Part shown: piece after piece, positions 54,672-64,000 of the stretch
How the letters are laid out: each line of letters begins with the position of its first letter
Numbering within the stretch: position 1 is the stretch's first letter
Source of the DNA: Chondrilla cf. caribensis
Taxonomy: Eukaryota; Porifera; Demospongiae; Chondrillida; Chondrillidae
Assembly: GCA_964020155.1 (NCBI GenBank)
Contig: OZ026567.1
Span: forward strand, 2,093,930 to 2,157,929
Length of the DNA: 64,000 nt
Reading direction: 5' to 3'
Notes under the pieces: generated by a model
Told to the model about the DNA's origin: nothing
What the model saw: only the letters and a program-made list of their open reading frames with translations
Database searches by the model: none
Position numbers and translations under genes: made by a program

Positions 54672-55185
54672 AACGTACTCCCTACTCCAAACGTATTATA
54701 GAAAGAAATCCCAAATATTAATAAGTGTGTACATCAAAATGTATTGATGTCATCCCATTGTGTTCTGTATACCATGCATTACTGTAGCACAAGTTGATAT
54801 ACACAAATTTCAATAGACAGCTACAGCTTGCCCCACTCAGGTGCATATGTCAGCATCTGCACATAGCGTCTGTCCCATTTAGCAGCAGAGGTGCCCAAGT
54901 TGAAGTTCAGGAACAATAGCAATTGATGTGTGCGTTTCGACAACGTTACTTTGCGTTTCTATGTGTGAGGCCATACGCCTTAACATGTATTTCAAGATTC
55001 CTTGTTCCACAAGAGAATCATTCAGACAAAAAAGGTTCAAAAGCATGAATATGTTGTCTAACGAACCATGTAACAGTTTTAGAATGGTCAAAACAAGGAG
55101 AAATAGATGTTTCAACACGTAAGATATAACGCCCGACTCGCCGAAGAAGGACCCTGGTCCCCCGTCGTTCCCTGCCTTTCAAAAG

Positions 55186-55476
55186 ATGTCCCGAGTGTTC
55201 CCGCGTCTTTCTAGTTCTAGAAGAATGTTTCTTGTGTTTGTCGAACGGTTCGAAGGGGATCAATCTCGCCAGTACCAGAACTGGTAGTCGATCAAAATGG
55301 CACGGCGTCCCAAAGAAAGAACCGTCAGCGTGTTTGAAAATTCGCCTCGATCGTCTCGAAAAGGGCATCCTCGTCTTTCTCCGGTCGTCCCTGACGTCTC
55401 GAAAAGAGTTTCCGTCCTCAAAAGAGTCGCACGATCGCGCCAGACGTCGAAAACGTTGGCCAAATTGTTGGCCTAA
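55186..55476 (+). pseudogene. 96-codon frame, copy 5 with stop
   Basis: The frame breaks at a TAG after QYQNW (TGG TAG for TGG CAG); the rest is colinear with the other copies. The antisense frame, in contrast, is fully open here (55018-55692, 224 codons). Confidence 0.6.
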
Positions 55477-55919
55477 ATATAGGAAACAAACAAATATATA
55501 TATCCACACCGGAAGCGTAGGCGGGCAGGCGGCCGACTCGCAAGAGAGGGGCTCGCTTAGGCTCGCCCCAACTAGTTCAGACAGAGTCTGAAGGGGCTCG
55601 CCTAAGCTCGCCCTGTTAGCAGGGGTCAGCATAGATGCACAGTAGTTGGCATTGAAAATGTACACACAGGCACTGACTGATGTCTGCAGCATGCATGCTC
55701 TATTCAGGCGATTATGGAAATGCCAGCATATCCATAAGTGCCTGATAGGGTGGCTAAGTACATGCAGTGTGCTGGGTTCTTCTGCTGTGCAGTAGTTGCA
55801 GTAGTGACAACATGTTTATTCCATGTTGCAGCACAGAGATGTCTGTGTTGTATTGAAGGATGATAATGATTTTATAGATGTATTACACAGCATCAAAATG
55901 AGTCAATGCGCAAATATAA

Positions 55920-55956
55920 AACCCTAACCCTACCCTAACCCTAACCCTATCCTAAC
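55920..55956 (-). repeat. Interstitial telomere-like block 7
   Basis: CCCTAA units; mirrors block 3 in its CCCTATCC variant. Confidence 0.85.
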
Positions 55957-56441
55957 TCTACCTTAACTTACTCCCTACTCCAAAAGTACTACACTGTATA
56001 GGAAGAAATGCCAAATGTTGATAAATGTGTACATCAAAATGCATTGATGTCATCTCATTGTGTTAGACAGCTACAGCTTGCCCCATTCAGGTGCATATGT
56101 CAGCATGTGCACATAGGGTCTGTCCCATTTAGCAGCAGATGTGCCCAAGTAGGAGTACATGCAGGAACAATAGCAGTTGATGTATGCGTGTCGACAACGT
56201 TACTTCGCGTTTCTATGTGTGAGACCATACGGCATTATCATGTATTTCGAGATTCCTTGTTCCACAAGAGAATCATTCAGACACAAAAGGTTCAAAAGCA
56301 TTGATATGTGGTCTAAAGAACCACCTAACAGTTTTAGAATGGTCAAAAGAACGAGAGATCGATGTTTTAACACGTAAGATATAACGCCCGACTCGCCGAA
56401 GAAGGACCCTACTCCCCCGGTCGTTTCCCACCTTTCAGAAG

Positions 56442-56732
56442 ATGTCCCGAGCGTCCCCGCGTCTTTCTACTTCCAGAAGAATGTTTCATGTGTTTGTTGA
56501 ACGGTTCGAAGGTGATCAATTCGGCCAGTACCAGAATTGGCAGTCGATCAAAATGGCACGGCGTCCCAGAGAAAGAATCGTCAACGTGTTCGAAAAATCG
56601 CCTCGATCGTCTCGAAAAGGGCATCCACGTCTTTCTCCAGACGTACCGGACGTCATGAAAAGAGTTTGCGTCCTTCAGAGGGTCAGACGATCGCGCCAGA
56701 CGTCGAAAACGTTGGCCAAATTGTTGGCCTAA
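56442..56732 (+). CDS. 96-codon frame, copy 6 (inverted unit 1)
   Basis: Intact: MSRASPRLSTSRRMFHVFVE through TSKTLAKLLA. Mirrors copy 2 (both have MKRV). Confidence 0.3.
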   Translation: MSRASPRLSTSRRMFHVFVERFEGDQFGQYQNWQSIKMARRPRERIVNVFEKSPRSSRKGHPRLSPDVPDVMKRVCVLQRVRRSRQTSKTLAKLLA

Positions 56733-56739
56733 ATATAGA

Positions 56740-56771
<32 letters not shown>

Positions 56772-56837
56772 CCACACCGGAAGCGTAGGCGGGCAGGCGG
56801 CCGACTCGCAAGAGAGGGGCTCGCTTAGGCTCGCCCC

Positions 56838-57831
56838 AATTATTATTGTTATTAAAGTGCATTGTAGGACAGTTGTCCAAATTAGCACTAAATAAGAATT
56901 CCAAAAGTTATTTAGTATCTATTTACTAAATTTTAATAGTTCCTTTCTAGATTTCCACATATTTAGAACAAATCTGGCAATCTTGGGCATTTCCAAACTC
57001 TTCAAAATTTTGTCACTCTTTTCATCCTCATTCAAGTTTCCAAGATTCTCTTCCTCTCTTATCCAAACCCTATGCAAATCAAGCTTTGTGCATATAGTTA
57101 AAAAGTGCTTTTCATCTTCAATTCCCTCTCCACATAATTTGCATATTCTATCCTCCCTCTTATTTCCTCTCCATCTACCCATCTCCACTTCTAATTTACA
57201 ACACCCTGCCCTTAATTCAGCCCCTAATCTCCTACAAGTTCTATCCTCTATGTATACAATCCCTCCCCTGCCTTCTCCAAGTCTATCTCCGCTTACTTCC
57301 AACTCCCTCCTCCACCATTCTAATTTACTTTTGTTTTTAATTGCTTCACCCCATTCACCTCTAACTGCTCTCCAAATACTAGATCTTACTATTGAATCAA
57401 CTTGATAATTATTCAATCCCTCAAATAACTTTGCTGTTATCTCATGCTCTTCTACCCCAAACCATAATGCAAATTTCCTAATCCCTATTCCCCAATCACT
57501 GTCTTCCCAAGTCGATCTAACTATTTTCTTTATCAGTCTGTTATCACCCATTCTTTCAATCTTCATCCACAGTCTGAAGGCCCGTAGCTGAATCTCCCAC
57601 CTAATCGGCAACCATCCTGCTTCTAGTTCTAAAGCTGTAATTGGAAATTTTGAATGTACTCCCAAAAAATTTCGAATCGCTGTCAATTGTACTCTTTCTA
57701 ATTGTTTACCATGCTTTCCCATTAACCCCCACACTTCACACCCATACATCATACTTGGTAGAACTAGACTCGTGAATAATTTGGAAAATGACCTCCATCC
57801 TATCTGTCCAATTTGTCTTTTCATATATATA
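56838..57831 (-). mobile_element. 5'-truncated LINE, C-terminal part of ORF2
   Basis: An unbroken frame of about 300 codons (56919-57828) holds the RT thumb region (FTSLVLPSMMYGCEVWG, ERVQLTAIRNFLGV) and a C-terminal zinc knuckle RICKLCGEGIEDEKHFLTIC. The left flank CAATAATAATT is the likely A/T-rich 3' tail. No stops in this part points to recent insertion. The catalytic palm is missing. It lies between two copies of the GC-rich terminal block. Confidence 0.8.
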
Positions 57832-57832
57832 T

Positions 57833-57899
57833 CCACACCGGAAGCGTAGGCGGGGCAGGCGGCCGACTCGCAAGAGAGGGGCTCGCTTAGGCTCGCCCC
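57833..57899. repeat. Outer right terminal copy of the composite element
   Basis: TCCACACCGGAAGCGTAGG through GGCTCGCCCC; inverse of 48458-48525, with one extra G (GGCGGGGCAGG). Confidence 0.8.
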
Positions 57900-58086
57900 A
57901 ATTATGCTTGATGTACACAATGTCATCAGCCTATGTGGGCAGTCTCTACAAGTGTCATACACTCAACACCACAGGCGTGGCAACATGCCCAAAATGGTAA
58001 TAGTAATAACAAACTCCTTCAATTCACAATGACCAACGCACAATACAAATTAACATTATACAAGAAAGGGGTGGCTATAAGTGTGA

Positions 58087-58517
58087 TTACGTAGCTTGAG
58101 GGTAAGGAGGGGGTGGTCCTTGTACGTCTTCTGCCGGTGGGGGAGACATACCTATCCCCAACTGACATTCTCCACAGCTGTTAATGCTTTCACTGATGCA
58201 AAACACTTTGGTTTTCCCGCCGGATTTCGAGGCGTGGATTTTATCAAGTTCTACTGGTTTAACGACTCTGTAAGCTGTTCCCGTACCGTCAGCCGGAACA
58301 TTATGGGCGACTCTAGCCGACAACCCTCGCTCAAGTGGATATTGCAGTGTTTGGTGATCAGCCCCCTCAACGATGATGTCGTAGTCGAGGAGTGCCAGGT
58401 CGTAGTCGTGTCTTCCTCCTGGTTGGATCGTGTCTCGACAGTGTCTCACTCCGTTGTTCTTCAACGTTACCACAACGTGGACTTTTGTTTTGTTCTCTAT
58501 TGTCAAAGAACCCCCAT
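58087..58517 (-). pseudogene. B3, MGGS family copy with a lost base at the start
   Basis: Apart from the one-base deletion after ATG (ATGGGGGTTC, followed by TGA in the resulting frame) the 139-codon body is open and close to B1: TIENKTKVHVVVTLKNNG, VRHCRDTIQPGGRHDYDLAL, KTKVFCISESINSCGECQLG and the PPPPYPQAT tail. No in-frame ATG exists near the start. Only a non-ATG start or RNA-level rescue could express it. A recent inactivation, shared with B2. Confidence 0.75.
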
Positions 58518-58803
58518 GTCCTCATCAATGTGACCGATCGATTAGTTACCAAGAAAGCCTGAAACGTTGAAACGTTGTAATCCACTTTTTTACAATAACA
58601 AAATAAGTTCTGGGATTTGGTCAAGCCTGTCCAAATACTATACAGATCAATAGGTGTATGTATACGTAATAATTAATGAGGTAGTTGTATAATAGTAATT
58701 ATGACCATAATTGGAGTCGACGGTCAATAACACTATTGTAATAATTTCTACAATGTATGTTGTACTCACCAGTTGTTTGCTTAGTATATGCCTCTGTGAT
58801 GTG

Positions 58804-58943
<140 letters not shown>

Positions 58944-58949
58944 TAATAT

Positions 58950-60900
58950 ATACAATACTGTATAAATTTCCCTCTATAGAAGTGGCCAGACCTCGCTAAT
59001 GTTTTGTTGGATTTCCAAGAATTCGAAGTCATGTGATTAAGACTCCTTAATTATTCCCAATTGTGTACACCTTATGCAAATGAAATTCTTGTGGTATGGT
59101 TCAGTCTTTCCAAGAACTGTGAGTTGATTGATTGCAGGACAGGTCCTACAACACTGATTATTAGTGAAATAATGATCATGCAATTGTGAGGATTATCTCT
59201 AGTGGTTTAGGTGTGCGCATTTTGGTTGTCTAACACTAATACCCCGTTTACACGGCCCACTTTTGGTCAGTAAACCACAGGAACTGGGCTGGCCCGAATT
59301 CCTGTGGTTGGCCTGGCACCTGTTTACACGTATTATTTTGTAAATTGTGTTAAGTGGGCCAGAGCCTCGTGCTAACAATATTCATACTGTTATAATGATA
59401 TTTATTATCAATGAATATTATTATGTAGGGTACATAATAACTTCTTTTCCTTCAACCTAGTAAAAGAAGCATAATGTATGGTGTACGGAACATTTACCAG
59501 TTTGTAGGTATCATTTCTTTAATTCTCGCTTATGTCATGTCCTTGAGAAGTATTGTAAACAGGAGGAGACGTCGATTGTTAGCTTACAGGAAGCAGAGAT
59601 TCTTACAGAGAACTGCTTTTTATATCAATTTGGTGTCGTCTGTAACACTAAGGCCAAGATCCAGGTGGATCTATGAAAGATCAAGCCACTGGTGGGAGAA
59701 TATAGTTCATTCATTTCCCTTGATATCCTCTCAAAAATGGAAGCATTCCTCCTAGAACTCTCTAATATTATAATGACTGTACCTCCTCATCAGCCCAAAT
59801 TTTAATCAAGCAGAGTACTTCAGCATCACTCCATGTACCTTGAGCCATCATGTGCGGAAAATTGAGCGGTTACGAGACAGTGGATAGCAGAGAATCGCTT
59901 TAGCGTTAACGTTCACTTCACTGAAGTTTAGATTCGCAAGTTTCGAGGTGAAACGGTTACTTCGCAACAGCAACTCGCTAATTTTACCAAATTAACACGA
60001 AGCGTTCATGGAATTCTTCGTACCGACGTTCGCTTTTGATCGATCGAAGAAGATTACCGCTAAATAAAAGTAAATTTGCGTTTACACGGACGTTTCACAA
60101 CTGGGCCAACCGCAACTAGGCTGGCCGGCCGAAGTATCCCTGGTTGTGTGTACACAGTCACTTCATAATATTATGTAAATGAAATTTTTGTGGTTTGGTT
60201 TTAGGGCTTCCAAGAACTGACGGTCATTTAATAAGAAATCCTTCAGCACTGATCATCAGGGACTGAAACATATGTGTACATTGGTACTGACTGCCTATGT
60301 GCACATTTATGTGTATAATTTTGGTTGCAGTTCATCTATACATAAGTACGTTGTATGTATAATGAAAGTATTTGGTGGGCAGCATGTGTTGATGTAGCTA
60401 TATACACAGATTGATTGATTGATATAATTGGTGGGGTCTGGTGTGTTTGCTTGCACATGTACATGTACATAAATTAAAATTATAATATGCAGACCAGAGA
60501 TAATGTAACAGTGCCACTTCAAAGTAACCATGCATGCATAACTGTGATTAGTATACATGTATAATATTATGATGATGAACAGACTGACTATGTTATAATA
60601 TGCATTAAAGACAGTTTAGGTTTTATTTTGTCTTGTCATCAATAGCTAAGCTATAGTTGACATTTTCTTAGCATGTGGTGATACGCCTTATTCAATTCAT
60701 CAAATACCTCAATAATGCATGTGTCATAATATACAGTATATTTCCAATAGTCTTACTGTAACAGTTTCAATTATATACTAAATTAGTTGTGAAAGAAAAA
60801 CTAGTCAATACACAAAGTATCAGATCTAGAATATATTATACTGGCTTAAGTCTTATAATTCACAGATAATAGTATCAATACAGGGTTTGGCTATAATTAA
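58950..60900. repeat. C-type duplicated segment, copy 3
   Basis: Colinear with 31870-33440, except that 59230-60130 is replaced by unrelated DNA with a Harbinger-like frame. Confidence 0.65.
59235..60135 (+). mobile_element. PIF/Harbinger-like fragment
   Basis: The plus frame 59474-59755 starts with a hydrophobic stretch (FVGIISLILAYVMSL), then RRRRR and PRSRWIYERSSHWWENIV followed by F and W. The W-RS-WW-V-F-W spacing resembles the N-terminal region of PIF/Harbinger nucleases (usually RSVW...RS..WW...). The catalytic part is absent. GTTTACACG occurs near both edges (59246, 59330, 60079), but I could not define clean inverted ends. Relative to 32150-32500 about 340 bp are missing at the site. 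Confidence 0.45.
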
Positions 60901-60920
60901 TAACGCCGCCTAGTAGCTTA

Positions 60921-61373
60921 TCACTTATAGACGTTGACGATCGTGTCCTGGTTGATTTTCACGCCAGGGTCAACCTGAGAATATGCGGGTACATCAGGTG
61001 GAGTGCACCTACTAATCCATAACTCACATTCTCCACTGATGTTAACGGTATTAGTGATGTAAAGCACTAAGTGTTTATAGTCGGCCGGGTACACGTTTTC
61101 CATTATTGTCGGTCTGACGATACTGTACATTGTTCCCGTCACTTCGTCTCGAACGCCATGGGCCACTCTAGGCGAGTCCCCGCGGCCAAGTTTAGTTTGA
61201 GTGGTGTCTCCATCTGCTCCCTCAACAATGACATCGTAGAACAGGCGTCCCAAATCGTATTTGTGATTCTTTCCTGACAGGATCGTGTCCCAGCAGTGAT
61301 TGAGGCGGCTGTTTTTCAGCGTTACCTGAATGTGAACTGATGACTTGTTCTCTATCGTCATTGCGCCGCCCAT
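60921..61373 (-). CDS. C3, intact MGGA family protein (150 aa), subtype C
   Basis: Nearly identical to C1, with one extra codon in the tail (CTPPDVPAY for SPPDVPAY region) and RGDSPRVAHG for RGNSPRVAHG. The frame extends upstream to another ATG (161 codons), but MGGA at 61373 is chosen because it is the start shared by the family and preserves the myristoylation consensus. Head-to-head with D6, 628 bp between starts. Upstream it has TATAATTTAAA where C1 has TATATAAAC. Confidence 0.75.
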   Translation of the reverse strand: MGGAMTIENKSSVHIQVTLKNSRLNHCWDTILSGKNHKYDLGRLFYDVIVEGADGDTTQTKLGRGDSPRVAHGVRDEVTGTMYSIVRPTIMENVYPADYKHLVLYITNTVNISGECELWISRCTPPDVPAYSQVDPGVKINQDTIVNVYK

Positions 61374-61890
61374 TTTCCTCTCAATACTGCTCCACGTAGA
61401 TTTCACTGTCGGAGAAACGTCGACCAGTTATCAAGTTGTCTGCAAACTGCACTAGTAGCTAGGTTGAGTTCCGGAAGTTTAAATTATACGCAAGCCTGAT
61501 TATTATTGGATTATTATAGAAACATATACTATTATACACAATGTATATTAATTTATATATATAAATATTTTTGATGTATTGTATAAAGCAGCTGCAGTGC
61601 TTCATTATATATGCATGCATGGACTCGGTCATAATTTCATAAACTTTAACATGATCATGATAATTATAAGAATAGGTGTCTTATTTATACTGGGGTACCC
61701 ATGCAGTAAACTAAATAGTAGAACTTTTGGAATTTAATCTTGGGCCATCCCATAGTCCATGCCTGTAAATCACTTCTTTTGACTAACAGGCTACCTGGTC
61801 TAGTACCCCAATTCACCGTGACGCCAGTCCATAACGATATTCATGGGAATATGAGCTTCCAAGCTAGAACTATACCACTATGTACACTAA

Positions 61891-61912
61891 TGACGTCTAT
61901 TTACCATAAAAG
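61891..61912 (+). promoter_or_regulatory. D6 promoter block
   Basis: TGACGTC (61891-61897) and CATAAAAG (61905-61912). The distal motif is interrupted (TTCCAAGCTAGAAC). Confidence 0.5.
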
Positions 61913-62001
61913 GTTGTAAGACCAAAGGTTCAGTTGTATTGATTACTAAATCGTCTATAGCGCGCGTCATTATCTTCTCCGAACTTCAAAACAGTCGGAA
62001 G

Positions 62002-62454
62002 ATGGGAGGCTCATTAACGATTCACAACACCACTAAAATTACGGTAGTCGTGACCCTGGAGAACACGAGGATCAATCACTGTAGAGACACCATCCTGCCC
62101 GGAGGGAAACACGACTATGGTCTGGCGCGTTTCAACTACGATATTAATGTCGAGGGAGCAGACAATAACACTCTACAAAATTCACTTGGTTCGTCACCTA
62201 GGAAAGCCTACAACGTGAGGATCCACGGCACTGATCTATTGTACCAAACAGTACACCCTGTTCGACTGCCTGGGATAAGCGCTAAGAAGTCTGATGGGAA
62301 AACCATGGAGCTTTTCATCACTGGAAGAGAGATAAGCAGGGACGAGTTCAAATTGGAGCTTAGCACCGCACCGCCACCACCTGAACCGGAAATTAAAGGT
62401 GTTGAACAACCTATATCCAACTATAATACTCAAGTAGTCACAATCAACACCTAG
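62002..62454 (+). CDS. D6, intact MGGS family protein (150 aa), subtype D
   Basis: MGGSLTIHNTTKITVVVTL, TRINHCRDTILPGGKHDYGL, INVEGADNNTLQNSLGSS, YQTVHPVRLPGISAKKSDG, DEFKLELSTAPPPPEPEIKG and the tail VEQPISNYNTQVVTINT. Keeps the HCRD Cys, lacks PPxY. An in-frame upstream ATG at 61939 lies in the presumed 5' leader, so the MGGS start is preferred. Closest to D3 and D5. Confidence 0.75.
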   Translation: MGGSLTIHNTTKITVVVTLENTRINHCRDTILPGGKHDYGLARFNYDINVEGADNNTLQNSLGSSPRKAYNVRIHGTDLLYQTVHPVRLPGISAKKSDGKTMELFITGREISRDEFKLELSTAPPPPEPEIKGVEQPISNYNTQVVTINT

Positions 62455-62859
62455 CTATAGGTAGCCGGCGAGTGACCACACGGTTCATGATCAGCAACAG
62501 TACTAGTACGTGTGTAGCCAGTTTGTTTGGTTATATAGCCTATTTGATTCAAATTTGTGGAGCATAATATTATATCTTTTGTTATATTGTGTGCGTGAAA
62601 TAATTTCACTATAGTATTAATTAATGTCAAGTAACATATAGACTATTATTGAATTCAAAAACATCATTTTACATATAATATATAATAAATATAATAGCCT
62701 TTACTCATCAAAAATTGTTTGGTATGCACACATATACACATATTCATGTGCATACACAGTAAGCCTAAAATGTACGTATACACACAGTATGCATGTGTAC
62801 ACGTACACACATGCATGCATACACTGTACTTACACTATACTACACACGCAGTGTTCAAC

Positions 62860-62879
62860 CATAGATAATAGAACTATGG
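62860..62879. repeat. Micro-hairpin insertion, 20 nt
   Basis: CATAGATAATAGAACTATGG with TTCAAC on both sides (62854-62859 and 62880-62885). Confidence 0.85.
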
Positions 62880-63143
62880 TTCAACAACAACTTAAAATGT
62901 CCTCGCAATCGAGAGGTGTGATCATGCATGCTAACCCATACTGATGATTCTTTTCAATAAGATTACATGACATTGTCTGGAATAAATGATAATCACGGTA
63001 TTCTTGAGCCAGACCATACTTGGCTTTTTGATGAATTGCTAAGCATTCACTTTTACTCCTTAGAAGCAAACAAATATAAATTAAGCATTTACATATTGCC
63101 CATTGGAAAATTTCAACTGAATAGGAGCAAATATGCTGGACAA

Positions 63144-63147
<4 letters not shown>

Positions 63148-63214
<67 letters not shown>
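63148..63214. repeat. (CA)n microsatellite
   Basis: About 33 pure units. Confidence 0.9.
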
Positions 63215-63217
<3 letters not shown>

Positions 63218-63541
63218 CATACGCAAAGAACCATGGAAAGGGACCATAAACAATACAATGCCACTTTATTGCGTAAATGTAATATTATTATATACCCACC
63301 AACCATGTACATGTGCATCCAACATACAGTAAATGCACGACACTCACACATAGAAAACAAACGTGACTAGTACAGAATAGATATGCATAATATACATAAC
63401 ATACTAGAATTTTTAGCCAGAGAAGAAATAAAGGGGAGATTCATTGCCATGTCCATATGTGTGGTCTGGTGCTTCTTTCGAAATTTCTCTGTATTCCATC
63501 AAACCTATGATCCATAGCTATGCTATGCATATAATTATTAT

Positions 63542-63917
63542 ACGCATGATGTACACAATGTCATGCAGCACTGGTACTATGGGGGCAGTCTCTACAAGTG
63601 TCATACACTCAACACCACAGGCGTGGCAACATGCCCGAAATGGTAATAGTAAGAATATAGTCCTTCAATTCACAATGACCAACGCACAATACAAATGAAC
63701 ATTATACAAGAATCGGTGGCTCCTTGTGTGTGTGTTATTATATGCTTGATGTACACAATGTCATGCAGCAGTGGTACTATGGGGCCAGTCTCTACAAGTG
63801 TCATACACTCAACACCACAGGCGTGGCAACATGCTCAAAATGGTAATAGTAAGAATATAGTCCTTCAATTCACAATGACCAACGCACAATAAAAATTAAC
63901 CTACAAGAAAGGGGTGG
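63542..63917. repeat. Tandem duplication of the B 3' flank
   Basis: Two adjacent copies of about 195 bp (63542-63738 and 63741-63917), each with GATGTACACAATGTCATGCA and the AACATGC-containing block. Only the second is joined to a B gene. Confidence 0.8.
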
Positions 63918-63929
63918 CTATAAGTGTGA

Positions 63930-64000
63930 TTAGTACGTAGCTTGAGGGTAAGGAGGTGGTGGTCCTTGCACGTCTTCTGCCGGTGGGGGAGACATACCTA
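63930..64000 (-). CDS. B4, 3' end of a subtype B gene (cut by window edge)
   Basis: Encodes the tail part GMSPPPAEDVQGPPPPYPQA then T and an extra Tyr before the stop, because three bases (AGT on plus) are inserted just before the usual TAA. The PPxY motif is kept. The rest lies outside the window, so intactness is unknown. Confidence 0.7.
   Translation of the reverse strand, partial: GMSPPPAEDVQGPPPPYPQATY

Larger units (their letters stand above)
53837..55570 (-). repeat. Inverted unit 2 of the composite element, internally expanded
   Basis: Longer than the others because a piece of about 470 bp with the telomere-like block is present twice (blocks at 54157-54198 and 54627-54671), with an extra partial copy between. 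Confidence 0.65.
55571..56837 (-). repeat. Inverted unit 1 of the composite element
   Basis: A complete reverse unit ending with the GC-rich block and GCCCC-TCGCTTAGGCTC-GCCCC hairpin. Its 3' neighbour is the LINE end. Confidence 0.75.
48458..57899. mobile_element. 9.4-kb composite element with inverted architecture
   Basis: Flanked by AATT (48454-48457 and 57900-57903). Its outermost about 68 bp are inverted copies of each other (GGGGCGAGCC, then TCTCTTGCGAGTCGG, CCTACGCTTCCGGTGTGG). Inside, three direct units (48458-49690, 49691-50892, 50893-52146) face three inverted units (52679-53836, 53837-55570, 55571-56837) across a central element (52147-52678). A LINE end and an extra terminal copy follow on the right. 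The duplicated segment at 63.53 kb joins ATGCATATAATT directly to ATTATACGCATGATG, so this whole block is an insertion. It may have grown by nested insertion and rolling or unequal duplication. Class unknown. Confidence 0.7.
62490..63540. repeat. D-downstream duplicated segment (copy after D6)
   Basis: The uninterrupted version: it runs through AGCTATGCTATGCATATAAT into TTATACGCATGATGTACAC without the LINE or the composite element found in its sisters. Confidence 0.7.

Noticed and set aside
49327..55956. True chromosome end or telomere
   Set aside because: The blocks are short, degenerate, internal to a repeat unit and in both orientations, with ordinary DNA on both sides.
48458..57899. CRISPR-like or integron-like array because of regular repeats
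   Set aside because: The repeat units are 1.2 kb, partly inverted and in a eukaryotic context; there are no short spacers and no associated genes.
57838..57962. N-terminal extension of the LINE frame into the composite terminus (347 codons in total)
   Set aside because: The extra codons read through the GC-rich terminal block and the 3' flank of B3, so they are not part of the LINE protein.
61374..61406. Upstream ATG giving an 11-residue extension of C3
   Set aside because: The extension is not shared as an open start by C1 and would hide the Gly2 myristoylation signal that all family members keep.

Overview
The window is eukaryotic and looks like an early-branching invertebrate, most likely a demosponge. 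The reasons are AT-rich DNA, SRCR and sushi (CCP) domains each encoded by a single symmetrical phase 1-1 exon, TTAGGG-type repeats, many (CA)n tracts, tRNA-derived SINEs and a dense load of hAT, pogo, Tc1/mariner, PIF/Harbinger and LINE pieces. The lineage call is inference. No rRNA, functional tRNA or CRISPR array was seen.

Left part (about 0.9-20 kb): one minus-strand gene for a secreted or membrane-anchored receptor-like protein. Its first exon (19889-19961) encodes a signal peptide. It is followed by four CCP exons (19.3, 18.6, 18.1 and 16.1 kb), one Cys-rich exon of unknown type (15.8 kb) and then a cassette SRCR-CCPb-CCPa repeated three times (13.1-10.4, 8.3-6.4 and 5.2-2.5 kb). Every exon is phase 1-1, so any exon can be skipped or duplicated without breaking the frame. 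Transposons sit in some cassettes and are absent from the sister cassettes, which gives paralogous empty sites.

Boundary (20-24 kb): the likely promoter of that gene, a piece of a segmental duplication, a decayed reverse transcriptase gene and a SINE.

Right part (24-64 kb): a tandem multigene family of single-exon proteins of about 140-160 residues beginning MGGS or MGGA, which I could not assign to a known family. There are three subtypes (named here B, C and D) in the order D-B-D-C-D-B-D-C-D-B-C-D-B. B and C lie on the minus strand and D on the plus strand, so they form head-to-head pairs. Intact copies: B1 (26.1 kb), C1 (33.5), D4 (40.4), D5 (46.9), C3 (60.9) and D6 (62.0). The other copies are broken by frameshifts, stops, start-codon loss, deletion or transposon insertion, or are cut by the window edge (B4). 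The proteins carry an N-terminal myristoylation consensus, and B and D4 end in a proline-rich tail with PPxY. D genes share a conserved upstream block with a TTCCAAGAA motif, TGACGTC and a CATAAAAG TATA-like box.

Between D5 and B3 lies a 9.4-kb composite element (48458-57899). It is flanked by AATT direct repeats and built as a large inverted repeat: three 1.2-kb units in one direction, a central element, then units in the other direction. It contains seven interstitial telomere-like blocks, repeated GAGC hairpins whose stems differ but still pair, and a LINE 3' end. A sister copy at 63.53 kb lacks it.
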